Origin: Primula veris
Lineage: Eukaryota; Streptophyta; Magnoliopsida; Ericales; Primulaceae
Assembly (NCBI GenBank): GCA_963682055.1
Contig: OY821744.1
Location: forward strand, 21,490,967 to 21,554,966
Length of the DNA: 64,000 nucleotides
Direction: 5' to 3'
Shown: positions 23,741 through 37,269 of the stretch, piece by piece
Layout of the letters: every line of letters begins with the position of its first letter
How positions within the stretch are numbered: the first letter of the stretch is position 1
Made by a program: the position numbers and the translations under genes
Notes under the pieces: generated by a model
What the model was told of the DNA's origin: nothing
Database searches by the model: none
The model's input: only the letters and a program-made list of their open reading frames with translations

Positions 23741-25340
23741 TCAATCCTATCACTGATAAGTAATTAAAAAACGTACTGACCAATAGTACAAAATGATGAA
23801 CAAGTGATAATTTGACTAGCATAATATAATTACTCGACTAGAAGATGACTTTGCATCCGGAATATATAACTAAAAGAGTAACCAATCAAATAAGAGCAGT
23901 ACTTTCACTGATATGCCAAGACAATTAAAGGGGCAACTAATCAAATATCTGTAATGTTCAGAATCTTGCGGTGATCAACCAATGCTTCACATTGATACTA
24001 ACATTTCTATTTCCTACAAACAAAATGTCATCGAAATTAACACAGAACGTTATACAAAAATGTTTTCTCAATGAAAATAAAGAATCATACTAGAAAACTA
24101 CACATCCACAACTGAAACACTATCAGGTCCAAATCAGCAACATATATGTAACAATTGGAATCTAATAATTGATGGGTTGTTGAATTATGCAAGTGCACCA
24201 AAACTTCATAGCTAAAAAGCAAAGACTACTTACTTGTCAAATCTCAGTCAGAAACAAGTTTCAGAATAAAAACTAATGCATTCACAATCATCTCTACTTT
24301 TTATCATTTGTGACTGAAACAAAAGTAACTGACGGAAGACGAGAAAGGGACAATAATGAGTCATGATCAGGGCATCTGTGCCAAATGATATACTAAAAGT
24401 GAGCAGCTTTAGCTGATAGTAATAGAAGTGAGCAACAGATAACTGTTTGATCAGGGCGTCTGTGCCAAATGATATACTATAAGTGAGCAGCTTTAGCTGA
24501 TAACAATAGAAGTGAACAACATATAACAATTGTTTGCTCATTTGGACTACCAGCTACAGACTGTACAGAGAATCTTACGAAGTAATAGTTTTCCTTGTAA
24601 ATATACAATATAAATCAGATGTTTATTTAAAGCATGATTTTTGAAATAGATATGGTTTAGACTTACAAGAACACTCGTCATGTTATTCAATTCACGCTAG
24701 ATTAGCCAGATCGTGAAAAAGAAAAGAACAGAAAAATATGAATACACGAGCAATTATACAACTCAATGTTATGCTTCTAACGATGAGCAGTCATGATCGA
24801 ATTAGAAGAGTAGCAGAAAAATTAAGGGGCAAACAAGATATTCTAAGGCAAAAAGAATCTAAAATACAAATAAAGATGAAACATATCAAACGAGAAAAAT
24901 GACGGGAAAAAAAGTATCGACTCAAATGACGAAATAAGATTAAACTATCATGAGGTTTTCCTCTTCTTAACCCATCAAAAAGAATACCAACAACACGCAA
25001 TTTGTATGGGATAAGGAAACTTACCAAATCTTTAATCAAATCAAAACAAGGAAAGAGGATACTCACAACAATCAGCACAAACTATATACCTCCTCCAGCT
25101 TTAGTGCCTTCAAAAAATGGGTATACTAGAGCACTTCATGGGGAGCATTCTCTTGTGGACCTCGAAAAAGAATTAAGGAAAAAATCATAAGTGATAAACA
25201 AGGAATAAACTCCACACACACACAAAAGAGTAAAATTATATATTTATAATGAGGGGAAGCGTGGAATACATATTAAGAAGCATGACGGCATAAGGATTAG
25301 TACACAATTATAGCGTAATAATAAAATGGAGAAATCAGTG
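23741..25340. repeat. Unit block paired with 35047-36535
   Basis: From TGATAAGTAATTAAAAAAC to TTAGTACACAATTATAGCG it matches 35047-36535 with many small indels. An internal 86-bp tandem pair (GATCAGGGC at 24365 and about 24451) is present only here. Confidence 0.8.
25085..25190 (+). other. Possible exon remnant, unrecognised
   Basis: A short open stretch encodes PALVPSKNGYTRALHG and continues to HSLVDLEKELRKKS and a stop. It is less biased in composition than its surroundings, and the paralog at 36305-36400 keeps most of it until a 1-base insertion. It follows an AG-ending pyrimidine tract, as an exon might. I do not recognise the protein, and chance is possible. Confidence 0.25.
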
Positions 25341-26540
25341 CACAAAGCTTGCGCATTACTGAGTTTAAAAAGGATCAGACATATCATGCACCAAGAGAAT
25401 AGCCCCAGACAAAGTAGATAACAACCAAATAAAATAAAGTGTGCGATCTTAAAATATATATTTCATACATATTTTTTTTGAAAATAATGGATAGGGATAT
25501 ATAACTCAGTCAGCCCACATATATGACACACAACCATAACAAATTTGAATAATGAGTTGTCCCAAAGGAGTCTACAAGAGTGATAGGATGCCAAAAACTT
25601 AAATAATTAAATCAATAAGAGTAAAAAAGTTAGCACGTGCACAACTACAAGCCTTGCGCGTGCTACTTATCTATTAAATGTAGACTTAAGAACTAAATGA
25701 TATATCATATAGAACTCAGTCAACACACCATTAAAACATAACACAATCTAGGATTAGAAAAGGGAATACTGGTTTGATTAAGAAACCAAATTAAAGAGCT
25801 TTTTATAACTCTGCATTAACCCCCAACTCGTAGAACATATATGTAAAAGAGCTAGCACGTGCACAACTACAAGCCTTGCGCGCGCTACTTATCTATTAAA
25901 TGTAAACTTAAGAACTAAATGATATATCAGATAGAACTTAGTTAACACACCATAACAACATAACAATCTAGGATTATAAAGAGGAATACTGGTTTGATTA
26001 AGAAACCAAATTAAAGGCTTTTATAACCCTCCATTAACCACCAATTCATAGAACATATACGTAAAGTTGAACCCTAAATTAGATAATGAACTCATTTTGA
26101 TAGGGTATAATCGAAATATACATAAGAATATATCATTAAATTATAAAACTCAGACAACACAGATGGTCACAAAACTATCCTCAAATCAAACGACGAACAA
26201 CTACGTAAATTTAGGATTTGACTATTTACCAAATTAAAGGCTTTTTAGTTATCTATAACGAAGAATAGTCGAAGAACAGAACAAATTAACGCTGCATTAA
26301 AGGCTTTTATAACCATCCATTAACCACCAATTCATAGAACATATATGTAAAATTGAACCCTAAATTAGATAGATAGGGTATAATCGAAATATACATAAAA
26401 ATATATCATTAAATTATAAAACTCGGACAACACAGATGGTCACAAAACTATCCTCAAACCAGACGACGAACAACTACGTAAATTTAGGATTTGACTATTT
26501 ACCAAATTAAAGGCTTTTCAGTTATCTATGCATAACGAAG
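25341..26540. repeat. Nested tandem duplications
   Basis: A ~220-bp block with TTAGCACGTGCACAAC or a close variant occurs near 25630 and 25850. A ~285-bp block with GAACCCTAAATTAGAT occurs near 26069 and 26355. There is no gene. This interval is missing from copy 3, where 36535 continues directly into sequence like 26541. Confidence 0.75.
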
Positions 26541-27165
26541 AATAGTCGGAGAACAGAACAAATTAACGCTCAGCTCAACTTACTGAACAAACATTTCAAA
26601 TTAAACCCTATATTATATCTGACACATCCTAAGATATCCAACTTATTTTATTTGGGTAGATTCATGAATTAGATTAACCTAAATAAAACCCAGAACGAGA
26701 AGAATAACCTAGGAATATATGAAAGGGAAGTCAGAATAAATATTATCCCTCAAACCAGAACCAGTAAGTCTACAAGAACATAAAACATATATCATATATG
26801 TGAGATTAAACCCTAGTCTATCTAACTCATTTCATTTGGGTAGACTAGTGAATTATAGTAAACTAAATCATAAACCTGGAACAAGAAGAAGAAAAACATA
26901 AAAAACTAGTGAAAAGAAAGATGATTACGAAATAAGTCTAGCACTTGTTTATCAACAAAATTAAAAGGTTTGGTTATCTCTGCATAAATAGGAACAATCA
27001 GATAAAAAAAATAAAGTCCAGATGTGAGACTAAACCCTACTCTATCACATCCTAGATTAGATATCTAACTCATTTTATTGAGTAAAATTGTGAAGTAAAT
27101 TAACTTAAAGTATAAACCTGGAACAAAAGAAAGAATAACATAAAAACTAGGGGTTATTTTAATAG
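26541..27165. repeat. Unit block paired with 36536-37190
   Basis: It starts in AGTCGGAGAACAGAAC and shows the same order of motifs as 36536-37190, with moderate divergence. It contains the recurring TAAACCCTA and ACTCATTTTATTTGGGTAG phrases. No coding evidence. Confidence 0.75.
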
Positions 27166-30044
27166 ACAGTTCTTTAAAAATACAACCCGGCAGTAAAGTA
27201 AATGTTGGGCGAGTAATTCGTACAATTATAGTCATAACAGAAGCAAAAGGCTAAAAAGCGATGGGTACAAGATATAAAATGGTAGTAAGAGAGGATACTT
27301 CTACTTGTGACTGAAACAAACCCGTATTCCAAATCAAGTATGTTTACTAGAAAGGGTGACTGAAACAAACCCGTCTTCGTACAAGATTTGTCATTTCTAT
27401 CCAATGCTTATTCAAGTACACATATCACAGACGATTTGTAAAAATAAATGACAAATCTTTGTAAAAAAATCAAGTACACATATCACAGACGATTTGTAAA
27501 AATAAATGACAAATCTTTGTAAAAAAATTTGTACTGCATTACTCTTAACTATACTTTACTAGAAAGGGTGACTCTTTCTCAATGAATAAAATATTAGAAC
27601 TTGTCATGCATGTAAGCGTATATCTAAAGAAACCCAATTTCGAAATATTGGCCCGACGTTCTCTTACCCCCTCCCCTCACATATCTAACTTGTAAAAATA
27701 TTTGTAAAAATATTTGTACTGCATTACTCTTAACTATACTTTACCAGAAAGGGTGACTCTTTCTCAATGAATAAAATATTAGAACTTGTCATGCATGTAA
27801 GCGTATATCTAAAGATATCCAATTTCGAAATATTGGCCTGACGTTCTCTTACCCCCCCTCCCCTCACATATCTCTTACCCGTATTCGTACAAGATTTGTC
27901 ATTTCTATCCAATGCTTATTCAAGTACACAGACTATTTGTAAAAATAAATGACAAATCTTTGTAAAAATATTTGTACTACATTACTCTTAACTATACTTT
28001 ACTAGAAAGGGTGACCCTTTCTCAATGAATAAAATATTAGAACTTGTCATGCATGTAAGCGTATATCTAAAGATACCCAATTTCGAAATATTGGCCTGAC
28101 GTTCTCTTACCCCCTCCCCTCACATATCTAACTTGAATAGAACACATTTCAAGAAATGGAAGTAGAGTGACAATTTAAGACATGTAGCAGAGAAAAGATA
28201 TAAACAATGTGTGGTAGATACGTAACTTCTTATTTCCATTGCCCTATGAGCTTCTTCAAAGTTACTTAATCATGCAGCAAAAATCTACGTTTTAAATGCT
28301 CATATGTCAATTTGTTATTATAAAATAATGGCTCTATACAAAAGAGATGCATGTATGGATATTTGAAGCATTCAAAAGGGTTCAGAAATTAAGCATTCAA
28401 ATAAAATTAAGCGTTCACAGTTTAAATATACACTACAGAAACAGAAAAACAAATTACATATGAAGAACAAAGAAAAGTGCTACTTTTTCGGAAACAGAGG
28501 GAAATAACTCCAATATCAGAAATCGCAATCACATTACAATTTGGAAAAGTACATTCTCATACAATAAAGTCTCTGGATAAAAACATAAAATACTTTTACC
28601 TGTATTCCGAATAAAATATCAAAGGAAGATCTCCGATCAGGACCTTCAACTGCCTCGAAATTACGAGTTCCATGACTGCAAAAAATTGTGTAAAATAAAA
28701 AAAACAATCGGAATCAACATCACGATAGAATCGGAATATTATATAAGCGATATATCCATTTTTTGGCCCAGATCTTTTTAAGTAAGAAACTTCTATCAAA
28801 AAATAGCTTTTAGAGAGAGAGGGGGGGGGGTAAGAGGCAAATATTGAAGGAAGTTTCCACGTTAGAAGAAAGACGATATAAGTTTTGAGATCAACTAATG
28901 CTTTCATGTACTTCATTAACTACTCTACAAACTGCAAAAAGAAAAAACATAAGCCCCAAAAAAGCAAGTCTGTCTTTTCTTTATTCCTGAAAATGACAAA
29001 TAAAACCCTGTTGTTCCCGCAAATATACCAAAAGTCAGTTCTTTAAAAATGCAATCTTGCAGTAAAGAAAATGTTGGACTAGCAATTCGTACAATTAGGG
29101 TCATATCAGAAGCAAAAGTGATGGGTACAAGATATTAAAAAGATAGTAAGAGAGGATACTTTCTACCTGTGACTGAAACAAACCCGTATTCCAAAACAAA
29201 TATCAAAGGGAGATCTCCAATGGGGACCATTTCACCTGTTTGGAAATCACCACATACAAGGCAAGACGCAATGAACTCAACATATTTCAATTTAAAAAGA
29301 CTTTTAAGGAAAAAAAATACATTTCAAATACATAACAGCTACAAGGCTGCCAATGAACTCAACAAATTTCTTTAATGAATATAAATTTGTCTAGACACAT
29401 TCCAACCGAAAAAATAATTTTTTTTTGTAAAAAGATTTGTCATTTCTTTGCTTTTCTATCCAATGCTTATTCAAGTACACATATCACATTTTATTTGTAA
29501 AAAGAAATGACAAATCTTTGTATTACCTGCATTTTTCTAACTATAAATTACTACCAAGGAGAACTCTTTTTCGATGAATAAAATATTAGAACTTGACTTG
29601 CATGAAAACGTAAATCTAAAGATAGTAAATTTGGAAATATATGCCTAGCTTTCTCTTACCCCCTCACATATCTGACTTGAGAACACAGTTCAAAATATGG
29701 AATGCGATAGTTTATGACATGTAGGCAAGAAAAGATATAAACTTAGGTAATGGGTACTGGATATGTAACTTCTAATTTCTATTGCCCTATCAGCTTCTTC
29801 AAAGTATATTTTATAAACCAACATCATGCAGCCAATTCTACGTTTTAGTTTTAAGTGACAATGCCGAAAGAGAGATGCATTTACAATTCGTCTATGTCAA
29901 GTTCTTATTATAAACTCTATACAAAAGTGATGCATGCATGGATATTTAAAGCATTCAAAAGGTTAAACAAATAACTTTACAACAAAAGCACAACGAGAAT
30001 TTATATTCTCCAACATCTCTATGACCGAAGTTGACCTTGGTTTC
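27166..30044. repeat. Unit blocks in two tandem versions
   Basis: 27166-28430 and 29040-29960 are diverged versions of the same DNA (CAGTTCTTTAAAAAT to AAGCATTCAAAAGG). Between them, 28440-29040 matches 3140-3370 and 17900-18045. No supported gene. Confidence 0.7.
27400..28135. repeat. Local tandem array, ~185-255 bp
   Basis: Three units with TTACTCTTAACTATACTTTA near 27540, 27723 and 27980, each followed by AGAACTTGTCATGCATG and a run of CCCCCTCCCCTCAC. Units vary in length because a CAAGATTTGTCATTTC block is present in some and absent in others. Confidence 0.8.
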
Positions 30045-31592
30045 CAAATAATCTGAAATGAGAGAGAGAACCTCTTCTGCCATGAGCTACAAGGGAATAA
30101 CGTATGAAGCTTTACAAAAGATGGTAAAGATGGATCATGTTTACCTATAAGTTCTGCATGATTTCTTTTCACCAAACAAAACAACAATTATTAGCGACCA
30201 TTGAAACCAGATATTGAAGAGAGTTATTACGAGTGCCAACTTATATTTTGTTTAAGTTGTAAAACCACACGGAACATCATAACTAGAGACCACAGAGACC
30301 ACTTCTGAGGAATAACATTTTATGCAAGACTCACGACGTCGCAATCCGCGACAACCATAAAAAAAATCATTTCAGAAAACACATACACATCACAACATGA
30401 AGAGGTTAAACAATTTAATAGCATTCAAATTATATCATCCACCAGGAGAAGAAAGTAAACTTAAGAAACACTAAATCAGGTTACCATATCACCTTATAAC
30501 TCAAAAGGATCTTTTGTGGCTAGCGCTGACAGAATTTTTCAAAAGAATGACTCACAGCTAAGACTCGCATATAATACTCTGCAATTAAAAGTTGTGTAAG
30601 TGACTATAGGTAGTGGAGATTTTAGCACTGTTATATAAATATTAGACAATAATGAAATCAAATTTATTGTTCAGCAGCAAGCCATCTTATACAACTTTCA
30701 CTCATTTAGTCAATTCTAGGTTTTAAAGTGAGCATGCGCGCTTTAAGGACTAACACATATTTTCAATAATATGTCAAGAGTTCCCCAATATAAATACAGA
30801 AACAATAAAAACAAAATTGATGTTGGGTATCATACACTGTCAAAAGACAAAAACCAATGTAAGAATCGAAGTGAAAGAACTTTAGTTGCTATAAATGACT
30901 TGACAATGATATTATAAACCTCAAACATACAAAGGCCTTTCAACATACTTGACTGTACAACAGTAAGTTATTGTCACCTAAATGAATATATGCATAAGGC
31001 AATACAAGATATGTTTATATAGGGAAACACAAACGCTAATTAGGAGGCCACATACCTCTAAAGGGACAAGTAAAACATTCATTACCTCTAAAGGGACAAG
31101 TAAAACATTCATAAGATTCGCAATTACAGTTTTATGATTTTAACCCATGAATGAACAAAGGGAAAAAATCCAATCTTAGCTCCAATCATAATGTAAGGAT
31201 TGGAAACTTTTAGTAGAATGACTTCAAACATCAAATAAGAATCAGGAGACTTACAAAAATCATTTTAGTAGAATGACTTCAAACATGAAATAAGAATTAG
31301 GAGACTTACAAACATCTCCCCAAACTCTTTCCCGTGTACTGAACCTGGATAGCCAAGTAGAAACTAAATTGGTAGAACAAAAGATACAAAGACTAGCAGA
31401 GAGAAAGTGACTTGTCCGGCAATATGATTTCCAAATAAGAAATATGCAAATATATCAAATAATGCCTACATGGTCTTATTTCATCAAACCTATGTAGAGT
31501 ACACCTGGCAATTATAGTGAGTAGTTGACTGTAACGTCAAAATCAATTTTCGCCCTTTTGTTATGTGATTACAACAAAACAGCCGCTAGTGA
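30045..31592. repeat. Anonymous duplicated unit, copy 3 (left)
   Basis: It matches copy 1 from its first base (CAAATAATCTGAAATG) but lacks both tandem duplications of copy 1. It also carries a small extra duplication near 31050-31110 (TACCTCTAAAGGGACAAG twice). It is interrupted at 31593 by a solo LTR. Confidence 0.85.
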
Positions 31593-33461
31593 TAACATCC
31601 CGTATTTTTATAACTGTTTTTAATTAGGAATTAATTTATCCAAAAACGTTTTATTCAAATTTTATCAAAAACCGGTCACTCGACTAATTTTTAGCCAAAA
31701 ACCGAAACTCTTCCAAAAAGCTTTACTTTAAAAACCTGTTACTATTTTTACTAATAAAAAGGACCCAATAGAATTGTTTCTAAAGATTTGTTATTATTGA
31801 GTAGTATATTAATATATTTGATTAAGAGTTAACTTTTAGAACTTTAGCGACCAAATAGTTCGCTTCCACAAACTTACTCAAAACAGTTTTTATCTATTCA
31901 AATCAGCCCACTTTTCATTCTTTAAACCTAAAAAAAACAGCCAAATAGAAGAGAGAAAAGAGAGAAAAAGGGAGATTCCAAAGCTTAGGAAGAAGAAGAA
32001 GAGACCACGCTAGCGGGTTCTTACCGGAAGCATCTCCTCTACACGCTAAGGTAACGGGGGTTATCCATTGCGACTAGACGAGGGTGTATGTTAGGATTAG
32101 GTCTTACGGTTATTTTAAATTGGGGGTTTTTGCCTTTTATCTTAAATATGTTCTTAATTTGTTAATTGGGTTTATTTGTTATATGTTTTATTCACTTATT
32201 TTAATGGGAGAAATTGATGAGTTAGTTATATTAATTTTGGATTAATGAGATTATGGATGGATTTGCATGTTTTATGCATTGATTATGTGATTATATAATT
32301 ATTAATGAAATTGGATAAATTTATGTTGAATAATGGTGAATTGTAGTTTATGCATACAAGGTGTTTGTTAAAATGACTGAAAGTGATTTTATGTTGGTAT
32401 AGCGTTTGGCTAGTTGTGAATTTAGTACATGTGGTTATGTGTTATGTTGTATTACGTTAAGTGACGTATGAGATGGTGTTAATTGAATAGTATAATATTA
32501 TTAGCCGAGGCCTTAATATTTATACGTATGAGATTGTGTTAATTGGATGATTTTATATTATTGGCCGAGGCCTTGTGATTTAGCTGTAGTGGTAATGGTC
32601 TCTGTCTCTCCCTAATTCCGGGGACAGAAGACGGCTGAGGGGATAGGGAATGACTCGTCATACGGACTGGGACGAGTGGCGTGAGAGGTCCTAGTGTGCA
32701 CTCTATTTACTTTTATGTTAGCAATGGTCTATGTCTCTCCCTAATTCCGGGGACATAAGACGGCCGAAGGGATAGGGAATGACTCGTCTTACGGACTGGG
32801 ACGAGTGGCGTTAGAGGTCCAAGTGCGCACTATAAATCTATTTTTATGCTGCAATGGTCTCTGTCTCTCCCTAATTCCGGGGACATAAGATGGCCGAAGG
32901 GATAGGGAATGACCTACCTTACAGACTGGGGTAGGTGGCGTGAGAGGTCCATGTATGCTATAGATGTGTGTTGAAGTTATTTAATTTATTTAATCGATCC
33001 AGTTGTAGAATGTTATTATATTTCTTTTTATACGTCGATTATCGTAGTTGTAGAATTTATGAGCTCTTACATTTATGGGATGGAGTGACGGTGTTTGTGG
33101 TGCCGTCCCGTCTAGTTATGTACGTGGGACTCACCGTTACAATTTTGTATTTCAGGTACCACATAGGTTGGCATGTTTGGATAAGAGCTGTTGCTTTGCA
33201 ACATCATGGGTTTGGGACTTCCGCTTTCTTTTCATTTATATTATATTTTGAGATTGTAGCCTACGGGCAATTTACATTCGTTTATTTTATCTCGTCTTGT
33301 AACCGCATTTGGAAAACACTTTTATTAAATTATTTAATTGTTCATTTAGCTCGCAAGTCTTTTTCTTTAAAAATTTTAATTTTGTACCAACAGGTCCTCT
33401 TTTCTTTTCTTTTCAAAAGGTCATGTCTCGATGTCCGTTTTTAGGATTTTGGGGCTTGACA
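31593..33461 (+). repeat. Solo LTR of family B, copy 2
   Basis: An 1869-bp LTR with no interior. The right end GGGGCTTGACA is followed by GATGT. Copies 1 and 2 of the unit read CAGTGATGTATTA here (near 2387 and 16160), so the target was GATGT. On the left about 5 bp are gone (GTGA joins TAACATCCCG), including the first TG. Three ~130-bp modules start near 32592, 32721 and 32851. A 158-codon open frame at 32968-33444 lies wholly in the LTR and is not a gene. Confidence 0.9.
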
Positions 33462-35046
33462 GATGTATTATCATACCGTATCATTACAAACCAAATAAGA
33501 TTGATGCAATGAAATCGAATTAGACATACCAGCGACTTGATTTTCCGTTTTTTTAAAAGTATAACAAATGTAAAAATTTCATGTACTTCTAACTGCAGGT
33601 ATGAAAAATTACGATTTTAAAAACAAGTAAAACAATGACTAGATTATTATTTGACACTGAATAAAATCCTACTATGAGCAACCAAATAAAATAAGAGACT
33701 AATTTGAGATAAGGTTCAGTTAAGAGTTCATGTAATCGAGACTCTAAAGGATGAAGACTTGTTGATTCAATGAAAGCATGGATTCTAGAACTCAGACATT
33801 ATAACATCAAACATTTGGAAGTATATACATTACCAAAAAATGATCAAAAAATAAAACTAAAGGACAAACAAAACCTGGTAGTAAAAGATTCACCATACAA
33901 AAAGGATGATTTCCTGGAGAGTGAGTTGAAATTGCTTTGCCGACTCCCTAGCCAATCATTGACTACATAATCTACAAACAGAAAGGCAACATAAGGAAAC
34001 GATGATCGAAGGTATCCAAACTTCTTATACCAGAATTCCATGAACAAGGCACTTATTACAGAAACATGAGGATATGAGGTTTGAGCCTTCTAAATCATAT
34101 TGGAAACAAGTGGATTATCTCTCAAGGACTTTAGTGAAAAAATGCATTCATTAATTAAAATACTATTACTCATTTTAAATATACACAAAAATCTGGTTCA
34201 GACAAACAATTTACATATGAAAAACAAAGAAAAGTGCTATTTTTTGGAAATAGAGGGAAAAAACTCCAATATCAGAAATTGCTACCACATTAAAATTTGG
34301 AAAAGTAAAATCCCATGCAAAAAATTGATGGTGCATAAAACAGAAGATACTTCTGCCCGTATTCCGAATCAAATATCAATGGGAGATCCCCAATGAGGAA
34401 TTTCACCTGCCTGGAAATTACGAGTTCCATGACTACAAAAAATTGTGTAAAGAAAAAAACAACAATCGGCATCGACGTGGCGATAGTATCCGAATATTAT
34501 AAAAACGATAAATCCATTGTTCGGTCCACAGCTTTTCAAGTAAATAAACTTCTATCCAAAAACAGCTTCTAAAGAGAAAGGTAAGAGGCAAAATATTGAA
34601 GAGAAATCTCTATGCCAAATGGTATGATGATGGTATGGGTTTTAAGATCATACAGAAAAACCCTAGCGGAACATTTAATGGGAGCAAATTTTCTCTTTGA
34701 ACTTAAGCAAACTATTAAAGAATTCGCACGACGGAATTAATTGCATTTCTAGGCTCGTTTTCAAAATTGCAGACCATTTAAATACATATGTTAGCTATAT
34801 CTGAAAAAGATGGTGCGCTTTGGTATTATGTTTTATTGCTTCATTCGTGACTCCATTTGGAAAAAAAAAATGATCCAGCAATTCATCAGTCAAACAGGTA
34901 CGGACTACCGGTTTGAATAGCATATACTAAATTGGTTGGAATAAAATAAAGGTCCAGCAAATTAGCAGCGAAACTATATCTAAAAAAGACGGTGCGCTTT
35001 AGTATTATGTTTTATTGATTCATTCGTGACACTATTTGGAAAAAAA
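33462..35046. repeat. Anonymous duplicated unit, copy 3 (right)
   Basis: It resumes at GATGTATTATCATACC and follows copies 1 and 2 to ATTTGGAAAAAAAAAATGAT. There it switches to sequence like 23752, with TGAT shared at the seam, a deletion joint of about 6 kb relative to copy 2. Confidence 0.82.
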
Positions 35047-36535
35047 AAATGATAAGTAATTAAAAAACATACTGACCACAAGGACAAAATCATAAACACG
35101 TGATAATTTGACTAGCATAATATAATTACTCGACTAGCAGATGAATTTGCATCCGGAATATACAACTAAAAGAGAAACCAGTCAAATAAGAGCAGTACTT
35201 TCACTGATATGCCAAAATAATTAAAGGGGCAACTTATCAAATATCTGTAATATTCAGAATCTTGCAGTGACCTACCAATGCTTCACCAATGCAAATACTA
35301 ACATTTCTATTTCCTACAAACAAAATGTCATCGAAATTAACACAGAACGCTATAAAAATACTGTTTTCTAAATGAAAATCAAGAATCACACTAGAAAACT
35401 ACACATCCACATCCACAACTGAAACGCTATCAGGTCAGATCAACTACATAAATGTACCAATCGGAATCTAACAATTGATGGCTTGTTATTCAACTGCACC
35501 AAAACTTCATAGCTAAAAGCAAAGACACAAACTTATCAGATCTCAATCAAAAACAAGTTTCAAAATCAAAACTAATGGATTCACAATCATATCTACTTTT
35601 TTATCATTTGTGACTGAAACAAAGGTAACTGACGGAAGACGTATATAAGGGACAATAATGAGTCATGACCAGGGCGTCTGTGCCAAATCAAGTAATAGCT
35701 TTAGCTAATAACAATAGAAGTAAGCAACAGATAACCACTTAAATAAGATATTTGTTTAAAGCATGATTTTTTGAAATAGATATGGTTTAGACTTACAAGA
35801 ACACTCGTCGTATCATTCAATTCATGCTAGATTTCAAATTGTATCTTTAGCCAGATCGTGAAAAAGAAAAGAACAGAAAAGTATGAATACACGAGCGGTT
35901 ATACAACTCAATGTTACTCTTCTAACCATGAGCAGGCATGGTCGAATTAGAAGAGTAGCAGAAAACTTGAGGGGAAAAGAAGATATGCTAAGGTAAAAAG
36001 AATCTAAAATACAAAGAAAGATGACAATTAACAAACGAAAGATGACGAAAAAAAAATATGACTAATATGAGGAAATGAGGAAGATCAAACTATCAGGAGG
36101 TTTTCCTCTTCTTAATCCATCAAAACTATTACCAACACCACACAATTTGTATAGGATAAAGAAACTTACCAATCTTTAATCAAATCAAAACAAGGAAAGA
36201 GGATACTCACAACAATCAGTACACATATGACAGCTCTTAAACTCAAACTAAGTATGACAAATTTTGTAAAAAATTAGATTTGTATGCTTCTAGGCATCCC
36301 CTACTATATTCCTCCTGCCTCAGTGCCTTCGAAGACTGGGTATGCTAAACCACTTCATGGGGGGAGCATTCTCTTGTAGACCTCGAAAAAGAATAAGGAA
36401 AAAAACATAAGTGATAAACAAGGAGTAAACTCCACCATACACAAAAAAGTATAATTATATATTTATAATGAGGGGAAGCGTGGAATACATATTAAGAAGC
36501 ATGACGGGATGAGCATTAGTACACAATTATAGCGT
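35047..36535. repeat. Unit block paired with 23741-25340
   Basis: Same order of motifs as 23741-25340. Around 36305-36400 lies the broken version of the possible exon described at 25085. Confidence 0.78.
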
Positions 36536-37190
36536 AATAACCAAGAACAGTCGGAGAACAGAAAAGGTTAACGCTCAGCTCAAGATACTGAACAAATATT
36601 TCAAATTAAACCCTCTATTAGATCTGACACATCCTACTCCAACTTATTTTATTTGGGTAGATTCATGAATTAGATTAACCTATTAAAACCCATAAAGAGA
36701 AGAATGTATTAAGAATAAATGAAAGGGAGGTCTACACAAATACTATCCCTCTAACCAGAACAAACAAGTCTACAAGAACATATGATTACTAAATCAGACT
36801 AGCGGGCATGTTTATCATCAGGCTTTGGGGGAAAGAATAACACCCAGAACATAAAACATATATGTGAGATTAAATCCTAGTCTATCTAACTAATTTTATC
36901 TGGGTAGAATTGTGAATTAAATACAACTAAATCATAAACTTTGGACAAAAGGAGGAAAAAAATAAAAACTTCTGAAAAGAAATATGATTACGAATCAGAC
37001 TAAATGAAAGGGAACAATCAGATAAAAAAATATACTCAGATCATAGAACATACATGTGAGATTAAACCCTAATCTATCACATCCTAGATTAGATATCTAA
37101 CTCATTTTATTTGAGTAAAATTATAAATTAAATTAAATCATAAACCTGGAACAAAAGAAAGGATAACATAAAAACTAGGGGGGAAAAACC
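36536..37190. repeat. Unit block paired with 26541-27165
   Basis: It begins CCAAGAACAGTCGGAG and carries the same TAAACCCTA-rich DNA as 26541-27165, with small indels. No coding evidence. Confidence 0.72.
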
Positions 37191-37269
37191 TCAACCCAAA
37201 TATTATCCTCAAATTTTCAAACATAAAACTTGGGTTCCTTCATCCCCCTAATTAAAGTATGAATAGTAA

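Noticed and set aside
24248..24541. 97-codon minus frame with a repeated SISFGTDALI phrase
   Set aside because: The repetition reflects an 86-bp tandem duplication, and the paralog near 35640 is not open.
29963..30187. Minus frame ending in a VIEMLE-like phrase, resembling a plant receptor-kinase tail
   Set aside because: Only about ten residues fit, no kinase motifs occur nearby, and the rest of the frame is unlike kinases.
32968..33444. 158-codon open frame, plus strand
   Set aside because: It lies wholly inside a family B LTR, is Leu/Phe/Tyr-rich and is not kept in the other LTR copies.
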